A stretch of DNA of 64,000 nucleotides from Nocardiopsis_C rhodophaea. Its GTDB lineage: Bacteria; Actinomycetota; Actinomycetes; Streptosporangiales; Streptosporangiaceae. The translations under genes were made by a program, and so were the position numbers. The notes under the pieces are model-generated. The model worked only from the letters and a program-made list of their open reading frames with translations. It made no database searches and was not told where the DNA came from. The stretch is from NCBI RefSeq assembly GCF_039530945.1, contig NZ_BAAAPC010000021.1:45347-109346 (forward strand). The letters are read 5' to 3'. Each line of letters begins with the position of its first letter. Position 1 is the stretch's first letter. Positions 19,981-29,148 of this stretch are shown here, in pieces.

Positions 19981-20970
19981 ATGTCTCAGCCGCGCCCCGC
20001 CGGGGTGCTCGTCCGTACCCCCGCCACCAGCGCCAACCTCGGCCCGGGGTTCGACGCCCTGGGCCTGGGCCTGGGGCTGCACGACGAGATCGAGGTCACT
20101 CTCCGCGACGACGGCCGCGTCACCGTCGACATCGCCGGTGAGGGCGCCGACGCCCTGCCGCGCGACGCCTCCCACCTGGTCGTGACGGCGATGCGGCGTA
20201 CGTTCGAGGCCGCCGGGCAGCCCCTGCCCGGCCTGGACCTGCGGTGCCGCAACAACATCCCGCACGGTCGGGGGCTGGGGTCCTCGGCCTCGGCGATCGT
20301 CGCGGGCGTCACCGCCGCGGCCGTGTTCCTGGGCAGGGGCGACACGGCCACCGGTGAGCTGGACCGGGACCACGTCTTCTCGATCGCGGCCGACATCGAG
20401 GGGCACCCCGACAACGTCGCGCCGTGCGTCTACGGCGGGTTCACCATCGCTTGGCGCGGCGCGGCCGGCTGGGGAGCGCTCTCACTGCCGCCCTCGCCAC
20501 GGCTGCGCCCGGTGGTGTGCATCCCCGACGAGCAGTTGTCCACGGAGCGTGCGCGCGGTCTGCTCCCCGCGTCCGTACCGCACGCCGACGCGGCCTTCAC
20601 CGCCGGGCGTTCCGCGTTGCTCGTCGCGGCCGTTTCCGGCCACCCGGAAATGCTCTTAGAAGCCACCGAGGACCGGCTCCACGAGCATTTCCGGGAGCCA
20701 GCCATGCCCGCAAGCGCGGCGCTCATTCAGCAGCTGCGAAAAGACGCCGGCCTCCCCGCCGTAGTCTCGGGTGCCGGGCCCACCGTGCTGGTCCTGGCCC
20801 ACGCCCCCGTGGCCGACGCGAACGACGGGATCCCCGATGTAGTGGGAAACGTCGCGCAAATCAGTGGGGACCTGGTTGATTCAATACGGGAGCGAACGGG
20901 TACTGGTTGGCACATACGCCCCTTAACAATCGATCCGGCAGGGGTGTGGATCAGTTCTCCCCGTTCATAG
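19981..20970 (+). CDS. thrB: Homoserine kinase
   Basis: The 329-residue GHMP-family kinase phosphorylates homoserine for threonine synthase. ATP-binding motif PHGRGLGSSASAIV and the N-terminal TPATSANLGPGFD are intact, and GAGPTVLVL lies near the C-terminus. GGGAG at 19969-19973 sets ATG 19981 as start. The last third (from about 20590) uses more A/T-ending codons than the rest, and two in-frame TTA leucine codons occur at 20656-20658 and 20923-20925. This is unusual for an amino-acid biosynthesis gene in a GC-rich actinomycete. It could make threonine synthesis sensitive to bldA tRNA. Confidence 0.95.
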   Translation: MSQPRPAGVLVRTPATSANLGPGFDALGLGLGLHDEIEVTLRDDGRVTVDIAGEGADALPRDASHLVVTAMRRTFEAAGQPLPGLDLRCRNNIPHGRGLGSSASAIVAGVTAAAVFLGRGDTATGELDRDHVFSIAADIEGHPDNVAPCVYGGFTIAWRGAAGWGALSLPPSPRLRPVVCIPDEQLSTERARGLLPASVPHADAAFTAGRSALLVAAVSGHPEMLLEATEDRLHEHFREPAMPASAALIQQLRKDAGLPAVVSGAGPTVLVLAHAPVADANDGIPDVVGNVAQISGDLVDSIRERTGTGWHIRPLTIDPAGVWISSPRS

Positions 20971-21405
20971 ACCTGTGTCGAGGAATAGCTGTGGGCTCCG
21001 GTGGTGTTAGGCTAGGTGAAGCACCAGATGCCCCGTTGCGGGGCGTGTGCTCATCCGCCACAGTGTTCTCCGCGTCCGATGCGCACGTGGTCGTCTCCAT
21101 GCGAGCGCTACACCCGGTGATCACTGTGTCGAGTTCGCGGCGCACCCGTGGCTCTGCCCACCCCACCGAAGTCGGTTCCTCGTTCGGCGAGAGCGACAGA
21201 ATGGTCCACGGGCGGCACTACCGAGCTCATCGCCCCAACGTCTGGCTGTACCCAAAGCCCGCCGTGAATGGGTAGGAGCCGCACGCCGGTTCCCGATGAC
21301 ATCCAGGTGGGGCAAGCCCGACCCGGCCCCCGCCGGTTCGCACCACCGGGCCGGCCGTTACAGACACGATGACGGCTTGAGCCCGCTCCTTGGGAAGGAC
21401 CCTTA
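20971..21405. other. rho leader and promoter region
   Basis: This 435-bp spacer has no supported gene. A TAGGCT-like -10 near 21007 and the long distance to rho suggest a long untranslated leader, which would fit the autoregulation of rho known in other bacteria. No definite hairpin-plus-T-run was found. Confidence 0.4.
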
Positions 21406-23427
21406 GTGAGCGACACCACCGAACTCCACACGGACGCGGCGGTCAGTACGCAGAACAATCAGACCGCGTCCGCTGCGGAAGCCGGCGACGCCGCCCCTTC
21501 AGCAGGCAAGAGCGCGGCGGCCCGGAGCCGGACCGGAAGCGGTAGCACCGGTCTGTCCGCTCTGAAGCTCACGGAGCTCCAGCGGCTCGCGTCGAGTCTC
21601 GGCATTACGGGCACGGGGCGGATGCGTAAGAACGACGTCATCGCCGCCATCGAAGCCAAGCAGGGCGGTCCGGTTTCCGGCCCGCCGGCCAGGAAAAGCT
21701 CGAAGACCTCTGAGAATCGGGCCGGAAGCGGTAAGGTCGACGACACCGACGGCGCGTCCTCCGACCGCCGTTCCGCCGCGAAGTCCACGGACAGCGGGAC
21801 GACGAAGGACGCTCCGGTGAGCACCGAGGCCCCCGTCGCGACCGATGAGGGGGCAAAGGAGCAGGCTGAGCGTACTGAGAAGCCCGCTCGCAACCGCCGC
21901 TCGTCCCGCAAGCGCGGTGACGACTCCGGTGACCAGAACCAGAACAGGCCGTCGGATGGCAGCGACCCCTCAACCACCGCGAGCAGCGTGACCAAGACAT
22001 CAAGTACCCCGCAGAAGAGCGGCTCCGACTCCGCGAGCGGCCAGTCTGGCCAGTCCGGTTCGGGCGGCCGCGAGCGTCAGCGCAACCGCCGCAACCGCGG
22101 CAACCGCGAGGAGACCGCCGCCACCGACACGTCGTCCCAGGACAACGGTCGTAAGGGCGGCGGCCAGAGCGGCCGCGACAACTCCGACGACGACTTCGGC
22201 TCCGGCAGCCGTCGCCGCGGACGGCGCCGCGACCGCCGCGACCGCCGCGGGCGTGACCGCCAGGACACCGAGCCCGTGATCAATGAGGACGACGTCCTGC
22301 TGCCGGTCGCCGGCATCCTGGACATCCTCGACAACTACGCGTTCGTACGCACCACCGGCTACCTGCCGGGCGCCAACGACGTCTACGTGTCGCTGGCCCA
22401 GGTGCGCAAGAACGGCCTGCGCAAGGGCGACGCCATCACCGGTGCCGTGCGCCAGCCCCGCGAGGGAGAGCGACGCGAGAAGTTCAACGCGCTCGTGCGG
22501 CTCGACACCATCAACGGCATGGCGCCCGACCAGGCACGCAACCGGCCCGAGTTCTCCAAGCTCGTGCCCCTGTACCCGCAGGAGCGGCTGCGCCTGGAGA
22601 CCGAGCCGAACGTCCCGACGACCCGGATCATCGACCTCGTGTCGCCGATCGGTAAGGGCCAGCGCGGACTCATCGTCTCGCCGCCCAAGGCCGGTAAGAC
22701 GATGGTGCTGCAGTCGATCGCCAACGCGATCACCGAGAACAACCCCGAGTGCCACCTCATGGTCGTCCTCGTCGACGAGCGGCCCGAAGAGGTCACCGAC
22801 ATGCAGCGCACGGTCAAGGGCGAGGTCATCAACTCGACCTTCGACCGCCCGGCCGAGGACCACACCACGGTCGCCGAGCTCGCCATCGAGCGCGCCAAGC
22901 GACTCGTCGAGATGGGCCTGGACGTCGTGGTGCTGCTCGACTCCATCACCCGGCTCGGGCGCGCCTACAACCTCGCCGCACCGGCGAGCGGGCGCATCCT
23001 GTCCGGTGGTGTCGACTCCACCGCGCTCTACCCGCCGAAGCGCTTCTTCGGCGCGGCCCGCAACATCGAGAACGGCGGCTCGCTGACGATCCTCGCCACC
23101 GCGCTGGTCGATACCGGCTCCCGGATGGACGAGGTCATCTTCGAGGAGTTCAAGGGCACCGGCAACATGGAGCTGAAGCTCAACCGGCAGCTCGCGGACA
23201 AGCGGATCTTCCCCGCCGTCGACGTCATCCAGTCCAGCACCCGTAAGGAGGAGATCCTGATGTCGAGCGAGGAGCTCAACATCATCTGGAAGCTCCGCCG
23301 GGTGCTGCACGGCCTCGACGCCCAGCAGGGTCTCGAACTGCTCCTGGAGAAGATCAAGGAGACCAAGAGCAACCCCGAGTTCCTGATGCAGGTGCAGAAG
23401 AGCACCCCGGGGTCCAACGACGGCTGA
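21406..23427 (+). CDS. rho: Transcription termination factor Rho
   Basis: The 673-residue hexameric RNA helicase releases transcripts. The Rho N-terminal helical domain (TELQRLASSLGITG, about residues 54-85) is followed by an insertion of about 200 residues rich in Ser, Asn, Gly and Arg (to about 290), as in other actinobacterial Rho proteins; it adds RNA affinity. Then come the cold-shock-like RNA-binding domain (VAGILDILDNYAFVRT) and the ATPase core with Walker A PPKAGKT near 426, DERPEEVTDM, LLDSITRL and the Q- and R-loops. The start is GTG 21406 after AAGGA. A strong terminator follows. Confidence 0.97.
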   Translation: MSDTTELHTDAAVSTQNNQTASAAEAGDAAPSAGKSAAARSRTGSGSTGLSALKLTELQRLASSLGITGTGRMRKNDVIAAIEAKQGGPVSGPPARKSSKTSENRAGSGKVDDTDGASSDRRSAAKSTDSGTTKDAPVSTEAPVATDEGAKEQAERTEKPARNRRSSRKRGDDSGDQNQNRPSDGSDPSTTASSVTKTSSTPQKSGSDSASGQSGQSGSGGRERQRNRRNRGNREETAATDTSSQDNGRKGGGQSGRDNSDDDFGSGSRRRGRRRDRRDRRGRDRQDTEPVINEDDVLLPVAGILDILDNYAFVRTTGYLPGANDVYVSLAQVRKNGLRKGDAITGAVRQPREGERREKFNALVRLDTINGMAPDQARNRPEFSKLVPLYPQERLRLETEPNVPTTRIIDLVSPIGKGQRGLIVSPPKAGKTMVLQSIANAITENNPECHLMVVLVDERPEEVTDMQRTVKGEVINSTFDRPAEDHTTVAELAIERAKRLVEMGLDVVVLLDSITRLGRAYNLAAPASGRILSGGVDSTALYPPKRFFGAARNIENGGSLTILATALVDTGSRMDEVIFEEFKGTGNMELKLNRQLADKRIFPAVDVIQSSTRKEEILMSSEELNIIWKLRRVLHGLDAQQGLELLLEKIKETKSNPEFLMQVQKSTPGSNDG

Positions 23428-23831
23428 CCCCGCGAAGGCCCGCGCACGGACGGCCCGCTCCCACCACGCAGGTGGGAGCGGGCCGTTTCGCGTTCGCGGG
23501 GCCTCACGTACGCGCATGCGCCCCGCGTCGATGCGGGCCGGGCAGGGTCGGGCGACGGTCGGGGCGGCCCGCCGCGCGCACGTCAGCGCGCCGCACGGCG
23601 CCTCTCCCCGCCGGGCGGGAATAGCGGCTGGTCGGTTCGGGGTTGAAGGTCTGGCAGACTGGTAGAGGAAGAATCGCCCCCGTACGTGCGGGGGCCATCC
23701 CAGGTCATGTGACCGTCGCGGTACCGGTTCGCGCAGGCCATTCGGTGCTCCCCGCCGACGCGGGGAACCTCGTTCATCGCAGCGACCACCATCGGCATGC
23801 GTCCGGCGACCGCCCTAGCGAGGAGATCCAC
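23428..23831. other. rho-rpmE intergenic region
   Basis: It holds the rho terminator (23451-23485), a 7-bp hairpin GCCCCCG/CGGGGGC at 23676-23695 in the probable rpmE leader, and a small hairpin at 23745-23772. No gene is seen. Confidence 0.5.
23451..23485 (+). terminator. Terminator of rho
   Basis: A 15-bp perfect stem (23451-23465 with 23471-23485) encloses loop ACGCA, and TTT follows. It starts 24 bp after the rho stop codon. Confidence 0.8.
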
Positions 23832-24041
23832 GTGAAGGCCGACATCCACCCCGAGTACGTTGTCACCGAGGTGACCTGCACCTGCGGCAACAGCTTCGTG
23901 ACCCGCAGCACCGTCACAGAGGGCAAGATCCGCGCGGACATCTGCTCCGCCTGCCACCCCTTCTACACGGGCAAGCAGAAGATCATGGACACCGGCGGCC
24001 GGGTCGCCCGCTTCGAGCAGCGCTTCGGCAAGCGCAAGTAG
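23832..24041 (+). CDS. rpmE: Ribosomal protein bL31, zinc form
   Basis: This 69-residue large-subunit protein keeps four Cys residues (CTCG near residue 16 and CSAC near 37), so it is the zinc-binding form. The usual C-terminal FYTGKQKIMDTGGRVARFEQRFGKR is complete. AGGAG precedes GTG 23832 at good spacing. Zinc forms are the zinc-replete version; a Zur-controlled Cys-less paralogue would be expected elsewhere in the genome. Confidence 0.96.
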   Translation: MKADIHPEYVVTEVTCTCGNSFVTRSTVTEGKIRADICSACHPFYTGKQKIMDTGGRVARFEQRFGKRK

Positions 24042-24052
24042 CGTCTGCCCCA

Positions 24053-24098
24053 GCGGCTCCGGTCGCACCCGCCCGAGGGCACACGCGACCGGAGCCGC
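24053..24098 (+). terminator. Terminator after rpmE
   Basis: A 14-bp stem, GCGGCTCCGGTCGC (24053-24066) with its complement at 24085-24098, surrounds an 18-nt loop. It begins 11 bp after the rpmE stop. Confidence 0.7.
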
Positions 24099-24186
24099 GG
24101 CACGAGGTTCGACGAGACCGCGCCCCCCACACCTTTACGCGGGGAGTGCACCGGGCGATCACCGACGCTACCGATGAGGACGAAAC

Positions 24187-25254
24187 GTGAAGCTGGACGA
24201 CCTTCTGGGTGAGTACTACGAGCTGGAGCAGCAGCTCGCCGACCCCGCCGTGCACGCCGACCAGGGTCAGGCGCGCCGCCTGGGAAAGCGGTACTCCCAG
24301 CTCACGCCCATCATCTCCGCCTACCGCCAGCTCAACCAGGTCGAGAGCGACATCGAGGCCGCCCAAGAGCTCGCCGCCGAGGACCCCGCCTTCGCCGAGG
24401 AGGCCAAGGAGCTCACGGCGGAGAAGGAGCGGTTGACCGAGCGCCTGCGCGTGCTGCTCGTCCCGCGCGACCCCGCCGACGACAAGGACCTCATCATGGA
24501 GGTCAAGGCCGGTGAGGGCGGTGAGGAGTCCGCCCTGTTCGCCGGCGACCTCGTGCGGATGTACCTGCGCTACGCCGAACGCCAGGGGTGGAAGACCGAG
24601 GTCATCGACGCCACCCCCTCCGAACTCGGCGGGTACAAGGACATCACCATCTCCTTCAAGAACCGGGGCACCCCCGAGCCCGGCCAGGGCGTGTGGCCGC
24701 AGCTCAAGTTCGAGGGGGGTGTGCACCGCGTTCAGCGCGTGCCGGTGACCGAGTCCCAGGGGCGGATCCACACCTCCGCCGCGGGTGTCCTGGTGGTCCC
24801 CGAGGCGGAAGAGGTCGAGGTCGAGATCAACGACAACGACCTGCGCATCGACGTCTACCGCTCCTCCGGTCCCGGCGGCCAGAGCGTCAACACCACCGAC
24901 TCCGCCGTCCGCATCACCCACCTGCCCTCCGGCATCGTCGTCTCGTGCCAGAACGAGAAGAGCCAGCTGCAGAACAAGGAGCAGGCGCTGCGGATCCTCC
25001 GCGCCCGGCTGTACGCCGAGGCCGAGGCCGCCGCTGAGGCGGAGGCCGCCGCCGAGCGCAAGAGCCAGGTCCGCACGGTCGACCGCTCGGAGCGCATCCG
25101 CACCTACAATTTCCCGGAGAACCGGATCTCCGACCACCGGATCGGCTACAAGGCCTACAACCTCGACCAGGTCCTCAACGGGGAGCTGGGCGGGGTGCTG
25201 CAGGCGCTCATGGACGCCGACACCAAGGAAAGGCTGGAGCAGGCGCAGTCATGA
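24187..25254 (+). CDS. prfA: Peptide chain release factor 1
   Basis: The 355-residue factor recognises UAA/UAG and triggers peptide release. The GGQ catalytic motif is in SSGPGGQSVN near residue 230, and the stop-codon reading domain precedes it. GTG 24187 follows GAGGA. Its 3' end overlaps prmC by four bases (ATGA), coupling the factor to its modifying enzyme. Confidence 0.97.
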   Translation: MKLDDLLGEYYELEQQLADPAVHADQGQARRLGKRYSQLTPIISAYRQLNQVESDIEAAQELAAEDPAFAEEAKELTAEKERLTERLRVLLVPRDPADDKDLIMEVKAGEGGEESALFAGDLVRMYLRYAERQGWKTEVIDATPSELGGYKDITISFKNRGTPEPGQGVWPQLKFEGGVHRVQRVPVTESQGRIHTSAAGVLVVPEAEEVEVEINDNDLRIDVYRSSGPGGQSVNTTDSAVRITHLPSGIVVSCQNEKSQLQNKEQALRILRARLYAEAEAAAEAEAAAERKSQVRTVDRSERIRTYNFPENRISDHRIGYKAYNLDQVLNGELGGVLQALMDADTKERLEQAQS

Positions 25255-26108
25255 ACTTCCTGCTCGACGAGGTCGCGCGGGCCACGCTGAGGCTGGCCGA
25301 GGCGGGTGTCGCCTCGCCTCGCACCGACGCCGAGGAACTCGCGGCGTTTGTGCACGGCGTTCGTCGAGGAGAGCTGCACCAGGTTCCCGACTCCGACTTC
25401 GACGCCCTGTACTGGGAGTGCGTCGCCCGCCGCGAGGCGCGCGAACCCTTGCAGCACATCACCGGGCGCGCCTACTTCCGCTACTTGGAGCTGCAGGTCG
25501 GCCCCGGCGTGTTCGTGCCCCGGCCCGAGACCGAGATAATGGTCGGCTGGGCCATCGACACCCTGCGCGCCATGGACGTCGCCGACCCCCTCGTGGTCGA
25601 CCTCGGTACCGGGTCCGGCGCCATCGCCATCTCCATCGCCCAGGAGGTCCCGCGCTCGCGCGTGCACGCGGTGGAGATCGACTCCGACGCGCTCGCCTGG
25701 GCCAAGCGCAACATCTCCAACAGCGGTCACGGCGACCGCGTCACCGCGCACCAGGCCGACATGCGCACCGCCCTGCCCGAACTCGACGGCAGCGTCGACC
25801 TGCTCATCACCAACCCCCCCTACGTCCCCACCGACGACTCCGGACAGATCCCGCCCGAGGTCCGCGACTACGACCCCGGCCCCGCGCTCTGGTCGGGCGA
25901 TGACGGCCTCGACATGATCCGGGCACTGGAAGCAGTCGGCCGCCGCCTGCTGAGACCGGGGGGCGCCATGGCGATCGAACACGGCGACGGCCAAGGCATC
26001 GACATCCCGCACCTGTTCCCCGAGGAAGCGGGCTGGCGCGACGTCCGCAACCGCAAGGACCTCGCCTACCGGGATCGTTTCGTGGTCATGCGCAGAGCGG
26101 ACGACTAG
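25251..26108 (+). CDS. prmC: Release factor glutamine methyltransferase
   Basis: This 285-residue S-adenosylmethionine enzyme methylates the GGQ glutamine of release factors. An N-terminal helical domain is followed by the Rossmann methyltransferase fold with VVDLGTGSGAIAI near residue 115 and the catalytic NPPY motif near 190. The ATG overlaps the prfA stop, an arrangement conserved in many bacteria. Confidence 0.96.
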   Translation: MNFLLDEVARATLRLAEAGVASPRTDAEELAAFVHGVRRGELHQVPDSDFDALYWECVARREAREPLQHITGRAYFRYLELQVGPGVFVPRPETEIMVGWAIDTLRAMDVADPLVVDLGTGSGAIAISIAQEVPRSRVHAVEIDSDALAWAKRNISNSGHGDRVTAHQADMRTALPELDGSVDLLITNPPYVPTDDSGQIPPEVRDYDPGPALWSGDDGLDMIRALEAVGRRLLRPGGAMAIEHGDGQGIDIPHLFPEEAGWRDVRNRKDLAYRDRFVVMRRADD

Positions 26109-26159
26109 ATCCGCCGCGACGAGGCACGTCTCCAGAGGGATTGGAATGGTGATCCACAG

Positions 26160-26975
26160 ATGAGCCGCAGCTACGACTGCGCCGACGACGCGCAGCGCAA
26201 GGACGGCATCGCCGACGCCGCGTCCTGCGTGCGCCGCGGTGAGCTGGTGGTGCTGCCCACCGACACCGTCTACGGGATCGGCACCGACGCGTTCAGTCCG
26301 AGCGCGGTCGCCTCCCTGCTCAATGCCAAGGGCCGCGGCCGCGACATGCCGCCGCCGGTTCTCGTCGGGTCGGTCCGGGCGGCGCAGGCGCTCATCGACG
26401 ATCTCGGCACGCACGGGCAGGACCTCATCGAGGAGTTCTGGCCCGGCCCCCTCACCATCGTCTGCACCGCGACACCCAGCCTCTCCTGGGACCTCGGCGA
26501 CACCAAGGGCACCGTGGCGGTGCGCATGCCGATGGACCCGGTCGCGCTCGAACTCCTCAAGGAAGTCGGGCCCATGGCGGTCAGCAGCGCCAACATCTCC
26601 GGGCAGCCGGCGGCGACTACGGCGGCGGAGGCGGCCGAGCAGCTGGGCGACAGCGTCGCCGTCTACCTCGACGGCGGGCCGGGCAGCAGCGACGCCACCC
26701 CCTCGACCATCGTCGACCTGACCTACGCGGTCCCGCGCGTTCTGCGCAGCGGGGCTATCTCCATCGAGCGGCTGCGCGCGGTGTGCGGCACGGTGATCGG
26801 GGAGGTCAAGCCCAAGCCCGCGGCTCCACAGGACGAGGAGGACGCTGCAGAGGCACCTGGCGCCGAGGGCTCCGCTGAGGGTGAGGCGGAGAGCGGGAAG
26901 GCCCCCGACGAAGCGACATCGACGGGCGACCAGAAGTCCGACGGCCCGGACAGCGCCGCGGACCGCGGAAACTGA
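26160..26975 (+). CDS. L-threonylcarbamoyladenylate synthase (Sua5/YrdC)
   Basis: This 271-residue protein makes threonylcarbamoyl-AMP from threonine, bicarbonate and ATP for the t6A37 tRNA modification. The YrdC domain spans about residues 10-205 (ELVVLPTDTVYGIGTDA, WPGPLTIV, AVRMP, MAVSSANISG). A C-terminal tail of about 60 residues is rich in Glu, Ala, Gly and Asp and probably disordered. It lies after prfA-prmC, as in Streptomyces, and is followed by a 31-bp hairpin. Confidence 0.93.
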   Translation: MSRSYDCADDAQRKDGIADAASCVRRGELVVLPTDTVYGIGTDAFSPSAVASLLNAKGRGRDMPPPVLVGSVRAAQALIDDLGTHGQDLIEEFWPGPLTIVCTATPSLSWDLGDTKGTVAVRMPMDPVALELLKEVGPMAVSSANISGQPAATTAAEAAEQLGDSVAVYLDGGPGSSDATPSTIVDLTYAVPRVLRSGAISIERLRAVCGTVIGEVKPKPAAPQDEEDAAEAPGAEGSAEGEAESGKAPDEATSTGDQKSDGPDSAADRGN

Positions 26976-27009
26976 GTTTCCCCACACCATGTCGGCCCCC
27001 ATCGCGCCT

Positions 27010-27081
27010 CCTCCGTTGATCGCGGCGATATCGACCGAATTTTTGCTGTTATTCGGTCGATATCGCCGCGATCAACGGAGG
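27010..27081. repeat. 31-bp perfect inverted repeat
   Basis: Positions 27010-27040 and 27051-27081 are perfect reverse complements around the 10-nt loop TTTTGCTGTT. The arm begins CCTCCGTTGATCGCGG and contains GATATCGACC. It follows the Sua5 gene by 34 bp and could terminate it. The length, perfect match and AT-containing arms are unlike ordinary terminators here and suggest a mobile palindromic repeat or a processed RNA. Confidence 0.8.
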
Positions 27082-27262
27082 GGCGGGCGGTTCCGGGAGT
27101 GGAAGGGCGTCAATGACAGCATGACGGGGACGAATCCGACGACGAACCGCCGCGGGAGTGCTAGGTTCGCGGGGGATGTTCCGTCTCTGATGTCCGCCTC
27201 CACCGGGAGTCGTGCCGCCGTGCTCGCCGGTGCGCTGAAACGAAAGGCTTCGAGGACACGTC

Positions 27263-28435
27263 GTGCGTGAGTACGCGCTCACCTTTGTCATCGCCGTGGC
27301 GGTCACCTATCTGCTGACCCCCTTCGTCCGGCGCGCGGCCATCACCTTCGGCGCGGTCCCGCCGGTCCGCGATCGCGACGTGCACAGTGAGCCCATCCCG
27401 CGCCTGGGCGGGATCGCCATCTACGGTGGTTTCGCCGCCGCACTGCTGATCTCCGCGAAGCTCCCGCACCTGCAGGAAGTGTTCGTCTACAACACCTGGA
27501 TGGCGCTGCTGCTGGCCGGGGGACTGATCACCGTCATCGGCATCGTCGACGACCGGTGGGGGATGGGTCCCATCCCCAAGCTTGCCGGCCAGGTCGCCGC
27601 GGCCGGCATTCTCGTGTCGATGGGCGTGCAGCTGCTCTGGCTGCCCTTACCCGGGACAACGCTTTCGCTGGGCCCGTGGCTCGGGGCGCTGATCTCGGTC
27701 CTGCTGATCGTGGTCACGATCAACGCGGTCAACTTCGCCGACGGCCTCGACGGCCTAGCGGCCGGCATCGTGGCGATATCGGCGTTCGCCTTCTTCGCCT
27801 ACTACTACGTGGCCGCCGTCGACCAGGGTTTCGAGCGGCAGTCCTACCCCGCCATGATCGCCATCATCCTGGCCGGTGTGTGCATCGGGTTCCTGCTGCA
27901 CAACTTCAACCCGGCCCGCGTGTTCATGGGCGATACCGGGTCGATGCTGCTCGGGCTGCTGCTGACCTCGATCACCATCACCGTGACCGGCCAGTTCGAC
28001 GCCAACACCGCGGCGAACAGCGGGCAGGACGGCGCGGTCGGCGTCCACCACGGCCTGGTGGTCTTCCTGCCGGTCCTGCTCCCGCTGCTGGTGATCGCGC
28101 TGCCGCTGGCCGACCTGGTGCTCGCGGTGGTCCGCCGGACGCTGGCGGGCAAGTCGCCGTTCGCCCCGGACAAGAAGCACCTCCATCACCGCCTGCTGGA
28201 ACTCGGCCACTCGCACGCGCGGGCCGTGCTGCTGATGTACCTGTGGGCGGCGATCATCGCGTTCGCCTCGGTGTCACTCGCCGTGTTCGACCAGCCGGTG
28301 ATGATCCTGACCGTGACCACATTGGTAGCGCTCTGTGCCGTAGGCCTGATCACCCTGCCCCGGCTGCGCCGTCGGCGACGCCGACAGCAGGCGCGATCAA
28401 GCACAAAAGATCACATTTCGGCCGCGAGGGAGTGA
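27263..28435 (+). CDS. WecA/MraY-family glycosyl-1-phosphate transferase
   Basis: The 390-residue multi-pass membrane protein (about 10-11 helices) belongs to the polyprenyl-phosphate N-acetylhexosamine-1-phosphate transferases. Signature loops are VDDRWGMGP near residue 95, NFADGLDGLAAG near 155, FMGDTGSMLLG near 222 and the cytoplasmic KKHLHHRLL near 305. The position directly before atpI/atpB matches WecA (Rfe) in mycobacteria, which starts arabinogalactan synthesis; here it more likely starts a teichoic acid or cell-wall glycan. GTG 27263 follows GAGGA. One in-frame TTA codon lies at 27647-27649. Confidence 0.92.
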   Translation: MREYALTFVIAVAVTYLLTPFVRRAAITFGAVPPVRDRDVHSEPIPRLGGIAIYGGFAAALLISAKLPHLQEVFVYNTWMALLLAGGLITVIGIVDDRWGMGPIPKLAGQVAAAGILVSMGVQLLWLPLPGTTLSLGPWLGALISVLLIVVTINAVNFADGLDGLAAGIVAISAFAFFAYYYVAAVDQGFERQSYPAMIAIILAGVCIGFLLHNFNPARVFMGDTGSMLLGLLLTSITITVTGQFDANTAANSGQDGAVGVHHGLVVFLPVLLPLLVIALPLADLVLAVVRRTLAGKSPFAPDKKHLHHRLLELGHSHARAVLLMYLWAAIIAFASVSLAVFDQPVMILTVTTLVALCAVGLITLPRLRRRRRRQQARSSTKDHISAARE

Positions 28436-28662
28436 CCAGGCTCCGCGTCCGAGAAGGTGAACAGGGCGTGAATGCCAGGCGAACTATGCGGATGGTGCTA
28501 TGCCGAACCGGTGAGATACCTTACAGAGGACCCCGAAATCCGGTAAGACAGGGACATTTCGCGCGTGTAAGACGCGCGTAAAGGTCACCCCGGGGCCAGC
28601 GCCGAAATCCTTGTGATAGCTTTCACGAGCAAGCACCCCACTGAACATTCACCGGAGCCTCA
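28436..28662 (+). promoter_or_regulatory. ATP synthase operon upstream region
   Basis: This 227-bp spacer precedes the atp operon. The segment CTTGTGATAGCTTTCACGAG at about 28611-28630 lies 30-50 bp before the first operon gene and resembles, from memory, sequence found before actinobacterial atp operons. It is a candidate promoter or regulator site with a partial TGTGAn6TCACG-type symmetry. Confidence 0.45.
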
Positions 28663-29088
28663 ATGCAGGAACACGACGCCCGGGTCCTCCGTGGCGCCGC
28701 GATTCCCACCGCAGTCGTCGGCCTGATCGCGATGATCGTTGCGTTCGCGATCGCGGGTACGCATGGGCTCATCGGCGCTGTTCTCGGCACCCTGCTGGTC
28801 ATCGTCTTCTTCGCCGTCTCCGCGGTCATCATCGCGTGGACGGGGGAGCGTCGCCCGGAGTTGCTGCTGCCGGTAGCCTTTCTGGTCTACACCACGAAGG
28901 TCGGGATCCTTGCAGTGGCGCTGATCATCTTCAAGGGCACCACGGCCTTCGACGGCAACGCGTTCGCGCTGACCACGTTGGTCTGCGTCGTCGCCTGGCT
29001 TACTGGGCACGCCTTCATGAGCGTTCGAGTGAAGCGCCCGTACATTGAGCCGGTCGAAGACGCCACATCGATCGAGGAACAGCGGTGA
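28663..29088 (+). CDS. ATP synthase-associated membrane protein (AtpI-like)
   Basis: This 141-residue protein has four predicted helices and sits first in the ATP synthase operon, like Rv1303 of Mycobacterium tuberculosis and the atpI of Streptomyces. AtpI-type proteins help assemble the c-ring or bring in Mg2+. The family is poorly conserved, so the assignment rests on length, topology and position. The C-terminal tail after the last helix is charged and short. Confidence 0.8.
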   Translation: MQEHDARVLRGAAIPTAVVGLIAMIVAFAIAGTHGLIGAVLGTLLVIVFFAVSAVIIAWTGERRPELLLPVAFLVYTTKVGILAVALIIFKGTTAFDGNAFALTTLVCVVAWLTGHAFMSVRVKRPYIEPVEDATSIEEQR

Positions 29089-29148
29089 CCCCGCGTAGCC
29101 GGGGTGGTGTGCGCACTGTATTCACCTACTGCTATCTTCCGGAGCGAG

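Noticed and set aside
23745..23772. CRISPR-like repeat GTGCTCCCCGC...GCGGGGA upstream of rpmE
   Set aside because: It resembles a type I-E repeat, but there is only one copy, no spacer array and no cas gene. It is better read as a small leader hairpin.
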